Below, piece by piece: positions 34,842 to 46,100 of a DNA stretch of 64,000 bases. The DNA is taken from assembly GCA_963930775.1 (NCBI GenBank), contig OZ005704.1, positions 4,650,001 through 4,714,000 of the forward strand, in the 5' to 3' direction. Position 1 is the first letter of the stretch. Each line of letters begins with the position of its first letter. The notes beneath the pieces are model-generated. The model was not told the origin of the DNA and made no database searches. It saw nothing but the letters and a program-made list of their open reading frames with translations. The translations under genes were made by a program, and so were the position numbers. Origin of the DNA: Cliona cf. orientalis. Lineage: Eukaryota; Porifera; Demospongiae; Clionaida; Clionaidae.

Positions 34842-36592
34842 ATATATACCAATAATGATAGATCCGTAATATTATTTTTTTTTGTAGGGATGTGGCTCCT
34901 CGTCGTTCAATGTGCTTCAGTCTGATGGTCTGGTTGTGTGCTCCATTGCTACTGAGTGTGGTCAGTGCCTTCACCTTCCCAGCGTTTGCTGTGCTGGCAA
35001 TACTCCTCCTCTGTATGAAGGTGAGCATGCATGTATTTATATGCCAATATACACATGCATACACGCAGATGTGCACTCATGTTAGCTTGCAGCCCTAACG
35101 ACCCTGGTTTATATGTATACATCAACCTGAGCTTATTAAAATTTTATTATTACTTGTAAGTGGCTGTAATAAGGTGGTGGCTGCCTTAAGTGGTGACGCT
35201 ATTTGCATGTAATTCTGTCTGACGTTGCTTCTGTTTACTTAGAAACCCATCTTACTCAAGTTTTTGCTATCAAGTGTATTATAGAACCTCTAGCCTTGTT
35301 TTGGGAATTCTATCATAATATAGTTGGTAACTTCGGTGAGCATTAAATTTGGTGAAATGGCTCTCATTGGTATTTAAATTTGGCGATCTGAATGCTACCA
35401 TGGTAGTCATGTGTGCATTAAGTTCAATTGGTGAGTTTTTAATTTGGTGATCTATACCAAATTCATCATAATATCGCCAAATTAAAAAATGTCACCTTAC
35501 AAGTCCTCAGGCTAGGGGCCACAGAACTATTATAATGGTAATGGTGTAAGGACTGCAGGATCCTCTGGGTGATATGCAGAGTCTATTTTACAGTTAGGCA
35601 CACTGGAGCAATAGGGATCAGGTTAGTTGATCAAGGCCATAATAGCAAGGCTCAGGTTGGACTCGAATGCATAACCCTATAGGGATTGAAACCAAGATTA
35701 TACTGGCTCCCCACAACAGCTTGTAATGCACATAATCAGTTTCAGTACAATCGGGATCTAGTTAATATGGAAATACGATTATCTGGACTTGCTCTAGATG
35801 AACAAATGCATAGAGGGTATGGAGATAGTTGAGCAGTGAGCTCGACAGTGCTCTTGGCCAAGATTTCCATACGTTTGTATAGTATCTGCTACATTGACCC
35901 CTTGAAATGAGGTACATGGGCACTTATCTGGGAATGGGCGCTTGCCCGGGACATTATGGTATTCGCGGGTATTCAGTATGCCACTCAGCCTATGGACAAA
36001 GGGATCCTGATAATCAGGTTACAGTGTGCTCCCAGCTTCTCTGTTTGCACTCTAACTTAACAGACAAAATATGGCATTGTATAAGCAATAGGTGGCAGAA
36101 GGAAGTTTGTTTTGGGGGTGGGGGGTCGAGCGAAAGTGCATGAAATTTAAGACCACGCCCATTTAATTAAAATTCAAAGGTCACTTGACCATATTGAAAA
36201 CTAATGGTGCACTGTGTAAAGTAGCTACTTTGTGATGTCACTATGCTTGGATTTGGGAGGGACCCAGTTACGCCTATGCGTGTGTGTATTTTTATGGGTA
36301 CCACATTATAGCTAAACCGATATTGTAGGCTACTAGTATCATGCATACCCACCAATGTGATTGTCTCACTATAATACTAAACACTAAAGTGCAAATTTCT
36401 TATTGTTTTCAGATGTTTGGTTTTTCTCAGCGGTTTCGTCCCCTTCGCTGGGCTGGATCTTCCCTCGCTGTCCTCACTGCTATCACAGTCTCACCCATAG
36501 CAGGGATCTGTGATCTACTCTGCAGAATGACTTTCAGTGTATTGACATCACTAGGAATTGTGCGTGAATCATGCAAACTAACACAGACCTAG
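25192..36592 (+). CDS. KIF16B: KIF16B-type kinesin-3 motor with FHA domain and hydrophobic C-terminal anchor
   Basis: 24 phase-consistent exons, 790 aa: 25192-25238, 26222-26285, 26416-26529, 27989-28105, 28248-28280, 28552-28622, 28895-29010, 29277-29346, 29653-29725, 29794-29861, 30248-30348, 31180-31299, 31537-31634, 31730-31807, 31890-31973, 32046-32105, 32308-32427, 33683-33734, 33796-33930, 34009-34091, 34349-34608, 34700-34795, 34888-35020, 36413-36592. The motor spans about 1-375: P-loop GQTGSGKT (100-107), switch NDASSRSH (219-226), DLAGSE (254-259). An FHA domain (about 475-565) ends in [12 protein letters not shown], as in KIF16B. A Ser/Thr-rich linker (575-650) follows. In place of the family's long coiled coil and PX domain are two hydrophobic stretches (about 695-730, 745-782) and the stop. 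Kinesin-3 motors walk to microtubule plus ends with vesicles; this one would bind membrane by direct insertion. The symbol denotes nearest type only. Confidence 0.85.
29464..29612. mobile_element. MITE family B, third copy (kinesin intron)
   Basis: CTGTATTCATGCTAATAAAA at the left, then AAGATCTAATTAGGGCAAGA as in the 14.3-kb copy, a degenerate TGATGACCTTTAT motif, and an eroded right end ATTATTAAACATATAG. Confidence 0.6.
30909..31140 (+). mobile_element. Family D element, 5' part only (kinesin intron)
   Basis: TTATCCCATGTGCATGCGCA then AAGGGGTAAA (hairpin), followed by TTGCCAGATCTCGAGATCTA. It lacks the GGTAAAGGTCGTCA and CTCTAGTT end blocks. Confidence 0.5.
32599..32990. mobile_element. Family F (TACCGTA-type) MITE with GCGGCG-rich repeats
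   Basis: Ends ATACCGTATTCGCTCGATCA and inverted TGATCGAGTGAATACGGTAT, 392 bp. Both arms contain iterated GAGCGGCG/CGGCGACTA words, making it far more GC-rich than the surrounding kinesin intron. Confidence 0.7.
34807..34850. repeat. (TA)n microsatellite
   Basis: TATATATA run of about 40 bp directly after the exon ending 34795 in the kinesin gene. Confidence 0.85.
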
Positions 36593-37104
36593 TCTCGTTT
36601 TTTTTCTTGTATGATGATCTTGTTTGTGCAATGTTGTTGGCTCCAATATCGTGACATGCATAATGTTGCAATCATAACATAGCATAATAATATTATTATT
36701 ATGTGTACTGCAATATCATAATATGTATATTAATGTTATAGGATCATCAAACTTTAGGTCACCTGTTCTCAAACTAGCGCTGCTTCCCATAATTATTATG
36801 TGTATGAGGCTCATGTACTAGTGATCCCATCAGTCCGACAATAATTATTATTATTTAATGTACATAATATTAAATAATATTATTATAGATCTATAATATT
36901 CTCAAAGTGGCAAGGATCAATCAAAAATAATTTTACACCCACGAGAATGATACCTGAAAATAATTATTACTCGCGGCCCCCTCCCCCAGTTGTATAAAAT
37001 TAAGTTCAAGGTGCACCGCCCATGGGCTCTTTTCCGCGGCGGCAATGATGCGCTGGGCATTTAGAACTAGCTAATCATACTACTACCAGGAAATTTACAA
37101 AGTC
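36593..37104. other. Intergenic between kinesin and transporter genes
   Basis: About 510 bp holding the kinesin 3' flank and the transporter promoter. AATATT/ATTATT-rich, with a GC-rich block at 37010-37060 (CCCATGGGCTCTTTTCCGCG). No coding exon. The ATG at about 37046 is out of frame with the transporter. Confidence 0.5.
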
Positions 37105-40100
37105 ATGGCGATTTCCCGATTCGTTTGGAGCTCTGTTGTGATTAGTGCTATCGGAATTTTCCTCTTTGGATACAATATTGGGTGAGTATGAGTACGGCCT
37201 AGTACCCGATCTATACCTTGGCAGATCTATATTAAAGTTGTAACTGCGGCACATGTGCAGAGATACAATAAATTTTGACTGCAGTTCCACCAAGACATGG
37301 AGGGGTTTAGAGCAGTACTGGAGTTTGACACTGTGGAGAGTGAGGATGACAGCAGATTGAGTCCAGATGATTTCAATTCTAGTTTGGATTTTGTCCCAGA
37401 AGGGCTCTCTCAGTGCTCCAGGGCTGAAAATGCAACAGAATCCAACCAATTTATCTTGGTATGTGGCTATGCTCAGGGTTCTCGATAATTTTTTTCACTT
37501 GTCAAAGTGCCAGTATAAACCTAACTTTGTCCAGGCCAGATACATACAAAATGTGGGACAAACTGATCACCAACATTAATTTTTATAGCGAGCTCTCTTA
37601 TCTTACAGAGTGCTAGAAAATTAATATCAGAGGCATGAGACTAAAAGTATCTATGCAGACATAAATCCCTGGCAGGGCACACCAGCAGCTAAAACATGTC
37701 ATCGATGGTTCTTGACACGACTACAAATGGCACAGTATATGAACCGTGAGCTAGAAACGACGATCATCTGATTTTATTATAGCAACTGCATGAACATTAG
37801 AGAATAATGCCTATCATTTGTGGCACAATTAATTAGAATTTAAGGCTCAGCTATAGCAAACTATCTGGTCTCCCTTAATTCTATCAATCAACGTTTGAAA
37901 ATTCTTTTATTGGTGTATGGAGGATATCAATCTGCTGCAATTGCAAGTGGGAGACAAGAAACGTAGCTATAACATTAGAGTTCGCTATTAGTATAGCGTG
38001 GTGCCCATACCTACTCATGCTGAAAGATGGGAATAGGGCCATAATTTAATACTATAATAATGGCCTACAAACTTTGGTATGTTTATCCTAATGACATTGT
38101 ATACTCTTGTACAAAGTCCATGGGGTAATAATATTATTATACTAAAAAACTGAATTTTGGTGCAGATATGGTTGTTACAAGTTCTTATACATCTGCTCAA
38201 AATGTGAGTTAGAAAGCTTCTATTATATAAAAAACTTGACTGCATCCCCAGTAGCTGCATAGTTCTAATGGTTCATATGGTAAATAAAAGATCATCAATA
38301 TAGTGCATACACAGTCCAAGCCACATTGATGCTGGCATCTCTAGGACACATCGATAAACTGTATACACGTATATTGGGGGACGCGGCTTGAATCGCCATA
38401 TATTATCATCGATAGTCCATGATCTCTTCTACGCTAGGTTTGAATTCTGGATCTTCGAGCAAACACAGTCTTCACAGCAATTACATCATAGGTTTCATCA
38501 TAGGGTCGAATTCTGGGTCCCAACACCATGTCATGGGAGCTAAACATTTTGAAGCAGTGTTCACTGCAATTACATCATAACTTTCATTGATCATCTTTAA
38601 TTACCTCATTGGTTGGCTGAATTATTTTTTGTTGATTGGGACTTGGGATTTAATTACCTGCTCTAAAATTAATTTTTGGCTTTCTATAATGTACTGCTAT
38701 TGTGCATGGGTCATCTCCACATACAGAGTCCACCAATTAGTAACTCTCAGAATCTGATGATGATGATGATGCGTTCTTGCTGTGGCCAATGTAGTGTGGA
38801 ATACCAATAAATCTTAGCTGAGTTTTGATGGTGCACCTTTTTTGATTAGTTAGCAATTAATTTTACCGACAATCATCAGAAGCCCCAGTATGAGATAAAA
38901 GAGCCCACCTGAAATGCTAACAAACTACTAATTAACATTGACAAGAGACATACAATCTGTGCGTGCATATCTAACATAATATTTGAAGCTTTAGGCTGCT
39001 ATGATACCATTAAATTACTTGCGTTACAGTTGCATGTCTTTAACATTAATTATTTACTGCACGTGATTGAGTTCTTAACGTAGGGTGTTTTGGTAGCAAT
39101 TGTCAACGTTGGTGGACTATTAGGTTCTATTTTGGCTGGAGGTGAGTTTAGTATGTCTTGTATGTACAAATTTTAGCAAACAAAAGTGTCCTTAAGGTAT
39201 GCTCTGAATTGCAGTTCATGCTTTGTGATCATTAAATCAGGTATTGCTGATATTGGTGGTCGAAAGTCGGCCATCATGATTGGAGGTAGCCTTACTACAC
39301 TGGGAAGAATACTGCTCTGCACAGCTGTGAATCTTTGGTGAGTCTACAGTACTGTTACAGACCCTTTCTATATCAATCTATTGCGAGTGTAGCTGGTAGC
39401 TAAAATGTTTGCGTTTGTGAACTATGGCCAAATCTGAAGCTGAAACGGAGACGAATCGTGTAGATCTAATGTTAAGGTACCATTTAATTGCGTGGGCGTG
39501 AGCGTCAGGAATGGCTAATTCAATTAGCGAATTGTGAAGGGGCGTGGCCGAAGAGGCCATACGAGTGCTTTTGGTCGAAGGTGGGCGTGTCCAGAATCGG
39601 CCAGGGATGATTATGCGCGTGTAATTAGCGACCGGAAGTGGCCCCTGAAGAAAAGGCCGGTAATTGCCCACATCAAAGCAAGATCAAAGCATTCTTTCTT
39701 AACTATTAACCGCAACGACTTAAATTATACACTAAGTAGAAAAAAAAAGCAAATTTAAATAAATAATCTAATTTGTGGGGGATTTGGGAGCACTTGGGGG
39801 GATAATTTTTATATGGGCACGCAGAATGGGTCGAAACTAGAGATTTGACGCAGGGGAATTTTGATTCACACCTTAGAATTAAAGTTATGGCCCTTTGAAG
39901 TTTTCCCATATGTTTGTATAGGAAGCCATGCGTTTGCAATGTTTTCCGCCCACGCGCTACGTGAGGGGCGGGGCCACGCGCGCACATTAACGTGACGACC
40001 ATTACCCACTTTGATCAAAATTGATGTATAGGCTGCCTGCTTGCATTGTATGGCTCTATTATGCATCAAGCTCAACTATGTGGCAGTTTTCGAACAATTT

Positions 40101-43100
40101 TTTTTTCTGCTTAGTGTTCTGGTCGCCTTGAAAAAAAAAAAAAAAAAAAAAAAAAAGCTTATTAGGCCTAATTAAGCATGTGGGCGTGTTCCTGGCACTG
40201 TGTGGAGTGTGTGCGTGTGCGTTAATGCAGGTTTTATTGCTTCCGATTGGGCGTGGCTTCACGGGCCAGTGCTTGGACATCGGCGCCTGGGACTTGGCCT
40301 CGGCGATAGGTGGGCGTGTCCCGGAAGCGGTGGTGACCTTTGAACCCCGCGAGGAGGCTTTGGGGGCGTGGCAGGAGGTCAAAGGTGAGGCCATGTCTGT
40401 TAATGAGGCACTGTACGGCGGTGCGATCGAGGGGCCTGTACGGCTGGACGGAAGCTGACGATGGTTTGAAGCGGATGTGGTTGCGATGACGTGTTGTTAC
40501 TCCGCCCACACAGGAAATGAGGTGAGCTCTTGCGTGGGCGGTGTGGCAGAACGGCCTCCAAGTGTTTGTGTGTGTTTTGGCCTTGAGGAAGCTGTGTGTT
40601 TTAATTGGGATTGATTGTGGGCTTCCGGTGGACATCCGGTGGTTAGTAGGCACTTGATTGAGAATGGTGGTCCTTGGGGAACAGGGTGGGGCTGTTTTGG
40701 GCGTGGCCTGGCCCCTCCCTTCCGGCTCGGCTTCCGGTCCATGGAGGATATTAAATGAACACTTCCGGCTCTAGCAGCCACACCCCTGAGACCTGTGCAA
40801 TTAAAAGGGCGTGGTTACACAACATGCACCTCACTAATGACTTTGATGTGGTTTAGGTGTCATATCCCCCACCTCACGCCCACGCAATTTAATGGTACCT
40901 TAAAACGGCGAAAGAAGCTGACTGCAATCGACAAATACTGTTTTTGATGTTGCCATTCTGAGGAACCAGTTTTCTCGATTTGTAAGAAGTGTGAGGGGTG
41001 GACGGGCGGGGTATGGCGCTGGATCTTCTTTTCTCATGGATTTCAACTTGCTTTCACATTTAAAACTGCCGTCAAGGCTTTAGGTCGTGACTTACATTTT
41101 GTACAGTGTTATATATGGGGCAACACGCCCACTTTTTGTGCGCACGTGATCGTGTCCAACCTCCGATCCTCTGGGCATGTACTGCACATGCGCAAGCGCA
41201 GTGTTGGAAAGGGTCGTCAAATCATTAAACAGCACTGCAGTAGAGTGTTGCAATACTACGGCCTACAGGGCACGCAGGGTATGTGCTCTATAGAGCTCTA
41301 GTTATTATGGCCATGGGTTATCACAGGACCATGATTAATAATGATTCACTACCCTTGGCAGCTCTTAAGCATGATCCTGCATGGATATCATCATGGTTCT
41401 ATATAGCAATTGTCATATATAATATATTATTATAACAACGGGGCTATCTGCAAGGATGTAAACCACAACACGGAGTGCATGTGTGTATAATTTATATTGC
41501 TCATGTAGCTAAGTTGTTTCCAATCTCATTTATGGATTCATAAAGGAAGGCACTGTGCACATACGTAGCTGCAGTTGATTGTGGTCCTGGAAAATGTCCA
41601 GATGGAAATAAAAATTGGTGGAAGTTTGTCTTGGTCCACTAACATTCTTCTACATATTCATTGTAGTGTTTAACATCAATATCACCTCATCGCGTCTTCA
41701 TGGGTTGGTCTTATTCAGTCAAGCTATTGCAATGCCAGCTTGATGTGCGTTGTTTAGAACTTGATTCATGGGTGTACGTAGTATCCATTGTACTATGTAA
41801 TCAATATTATGTATGGTAGTTCAGTGCTATGGCACTGTACTCGAAAATGCTTAAAAACTGCTGGGCTTTTGCACAATCAGTGTGTCTGAAACTGAACTAA
41901 ATGATATGAAAAATAGCTCAAAATGTTGATGTGGTGCACGTGTCAAGTTATACTGTTGCAAATTAGAAGAAAGAAGAAGACTGAGAACATGATTATTGTC
42001 ACCCTCATGTTCCATATGGCTATTTGTTGAATGGAACAGTTTCAGAACTTCTATCGACTCAGGTGTAATTCAATATGCCTTCATTGTTTATTGATGCAGG
42101 ATGGTCATAGTTGGAAGATTCCTGGCTGGGATTGGCTTTGGGTAAGATCATGTATAATAATAGGTATATTATAATCAAGAGTAGATTACGATAAGACTAC
42201 AGGTCCTGTGTAAATGCGTTATATTAACGTCTGCACTGGTGTACACTTAACAGCTCAACAATGTTACATGCACCATGTTACTGTATAAATGGATGACCAT
42301 GCAGTGCCACTGTTGCTGCAGCCAGCTGTGCAGTATGGTAGTTTATGTGTTGACTCAACGCTCACCGAAGTACATACACTACACTACTGTGTGCTTACAA
42401 TAATTATATTCTCAATCAGACATAATTAATTTTTTGCATTCAGTAGTTCAACACTCTTGATATCGTTATACTAAGATAAATATTATTGTCTGGAAGCAGA
42501 GCTAAAACGTTTCTTCTCAGTATCACTGGACTTAGGACACTACAACAGACAGCCCACTGACATCATGACAGACTATGGCCCCAGCTGTGACTAAAGTGAG
42601 CTGGATGGCGGGGCAGAATTAGATTGAAATGTACACTTACATAATTTGCTCTGTGCTAGCGAAGCTGCAAGGCTACTAACGAGTTTCTCTTGCTAGCTAG
42701 CCGAGTGACTAAGTCACATGATTGGCTGGGATGTGTACGTGCGCTAGCTTACTTTCTGCTCATGTGGAAAAATAATATGTAGTCGACTGCACAATATTGT
42801 CATTATGCAGTACAGACCTTGGAAAGGAGTGAGCGAGCACTCTTTAATTGTAACATATATTGTTATTATGTATATTATATAGACCGTGATAGCTACATCA
42901 CTGCCACTAAAAAGTAATAGTGTGAGAATCTAGATAATAAAGTTCTGTTACATAGACTTCTTTACATGGTGATACCAGTATACATTGCTGAGATATCTCC
43001 TGAGAGATCGAGAGGGAAGTTATCGTCAGTCATAGGGCCAATGTTTGCTGGAGGTCTTTTAATTGGCTTTGTTGTGAATCTTGGTTGTGTGGAGTTTGAT

Positions 43101-46100
43101 ATTGGATGGAGAATCTCTCTGGGCCTGCAGTCTGTGTTTGGGGTACTATTTGTCTTTGGAATGAGTTTCCTACCAAGAACACCAAGGTAGCTTGCAATGT
43201 TTCAGTAAGGGGGCTTGTCCAAAGTCCTTGTGGAAAAATTAACGTCATTATGATGTTAACATTTTACCCCCTCGATCCCCTCTCCCTCTCTTAACGTCAC
43301 AGCATTTCAGCATAGATTCAACACTGAAACTCTGATTCTGCTCCATTTAGCCTACACATTCGGTATTCACTTGTATTCTACAGTGCTAGCTATGTCTTCA
43401 TGGATTCATTGCATACCCGTGCTTCTTCGACAGTTTCTTGCTTGCCTGTAGCAACGTGTACACTTTTAGCTACGTATAATGCTTGACATAGCTGTCACTA
43501 AAATGCAAATTTTGACACTACTGGAGGCATATCTAGACTTATTCTATCACAAGAATGCATAATCACAACTAAAGCGAAAATCTGCTGGCAATGCAGCTGT
43601 AAAATGTCATGGACCAAGACCCCTCCCCATAATAATTTTGGACAAGCCCCCTAAACCTATTAGTTTCAGTTAGTAGCTATAAAATTAATGTACTTGAATT
43701 ATATAGTGAGGTCTGTGAAACTTAGCATGACATTGTACTGTGATATGATGACCACATCCCCAGTAGCTGCATAGTTTTTAATGGTGCATGTGGTGAAAAG
43801 GTCATCAGTAATATAGTACAAGCCACATCGATGCTGGCGCCTCAATCACGGAGTTGGTGTCTGCTTTTGGAGTGAGATTCATCATAATTACCTCATCGGT
43901 TGGCTGAATCGTTTTGCGGATTGGGACTTGGGATGTAATTATGGAAAGTTAATGCATATCATGCAGATAGATTGAACAATGGCTTTTACTGAGACAGTGC
44001 AAAAGTATAATTATTCTAATATAGATGGCTCATACTAACGAAGAAAGATGATGAAGCTAATCAAATCATCGCTAAAATTTATCCTATATTAACTTGTAAT
44101 AAAGAAAAAGGTACAGTTTCATCGGTTATTTTCCTTGAGGTCAAGGAATCAATCCAAGGTTCTATGCATAACTACTCATGGAAGACTCAACTTAGAGATC
44201 TACTGTCATGGAAAATATCTCAAAGGTATATAATTATGATTGTGATAATTATCAATTCGTGTTATTGATGTTACTTGACAATAGTCTGTATATATACAGA
44301 ATATTATATGAATAATTGTAGTTCTTCAGCAGCAGAGTGCACAAGACTAGCTGTCTTATGTATGCACTTTGTAGCTGAAGAAGGACCAAGATCTGAATCT
44401 TTCTGTTCTGTGGTGGCTGAGAAAGCTAAGACATTCACTGGTTCAAGCACTGTAGAGTGAGGATCAGTACCCTTGTTCGATGAGCCTTGCTGGTTGGAAT
44501 TGGAGCAACTACTCTATAGCGAGGGTCAGCGCCCTTGCTTAACAACTCTCATTGGTTCAGGTGCAATTAATTGGAGCAACTGCTCTAGAATGAGGCTTAG
44601 CACCCTTGTTTCGGTCCTTGGACTCTACTGGCACGACCGCTGAATTCAGGGAATAGAATATCAATGGGTGCCAGACCATCAATGTGAGGAAACCGGGAGG
44701 GTCGGTGAGGGTTGTCGAGTGAAGATACTGACCCTTGCTCTACAGCAGTTAAACCAGCTAGGTCGTCGAAAGTGTCCTTCTCGGCCCCATGCAGTCATTA
44801 CCATCCTAATTTTTGATCATTAATTTTGTTCAAATAATTGAGTCTATTGATTGTTTCTTATAGAGTTTTGATGGGAATCACAATCTCTTCCCTCTCTCCA
44901 ATTTGTGGAAATTTTTTGCTGTATGTGATTTTCTGTGTCTTGTGCTGCATGAGTCCACAGTGTGGTTAATTCAACCGATGTATGGGCTACAATATTATCA
45001 TGATTGTATCACTTTTCTATGTAGGTATTATTCAGTTACTCTGTTCTGCGAACTACACATTCTACCACACATTTCATCTGTACTGATGGGTTTCCTGAAC
45101 TTATAATTAGGTGCATCCCTGATCACTGTATTCTTAGTCGACAAGGTGAACTAATTAAGCATCAATTCTTGAGTACCGGTATAGATAGATGCATGATTGA
45201 TCCATAGGTGGGGCGCAAGACGCTGCTACTATTGGGCTCACTCTGCATGTGTTTGACTTTGCTGGCTTCAGTGATATTGATAATCATATTTCAAGTGGAA
45301 GAGGATGAAAATCTAGCAGCTGGCTATGGTGTGGTTGTCCTCCTATGCTGCTTTTTGCTCAGCTTTTCTACTACATGGCTGTATGGATAACGTTATGCTC
45401 ACAATACATGTTGGCATGTATATTATAATATAATATGTGTAATAATTGTAGGACCATTCCTTGGATTGTCAATAGTGAAATATTTCCAATGCATGTCAGA
45501 GGTGAGTGTTGCCTTGTCCTATACAAAGACCACATAAGTAGTTATTATACCTTACTGTCACTAAAGTTAACTACCGTAGATCGGGATATTTTCGCCAGTA
45601 AAATATTTCACTTGTAAATTTTTCGTGTAGTCTAATTTTCGCCACCAGGCTGAACTTGGTATAGGTCGTCATACATTACGCAAATATTTCGCGCGTTTAA
45701 TTTTCACCACCTAAGCAACTGGCGAAAAATTTTTAACGGTAAAAATTTCCCGATCTACGGTACATCTTAATTTAGTGAATTTAGTGATAATGAATATGAG
45801 GCTAAAATTTCTTCGTGGCAATATAATTCATTTAATTAGAAATAAGGTTAATTGAAAATGCAAGTAATGTAAAGTATGTCCTCCATAACGGTTACTATTA
45901 CAATGCAATGTGCAAGAAGCGACCCAAGATCATGGAGAGTTACATATTCGGTCACAAAACACATCATTTTTTGATTATTAATAACACGATACATTGTGAA
46001 TGTATACCCTGCCCCCCCCCCCCCCCCCCCCCCCCCACCTGAAAAATAATATTTCTCTGCATAATAATAATATGACATTTACAGGTGTTGTCGTTTCCAT

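Noticed and set aside
40059-40653. Overlapping 111-, 139- and 92-aa ORFs in the TTAA element
   Set aside because: They overlap on both strands, lack recognisable motifs and reflect GC-rich composition inside a non-autonomous transposon.
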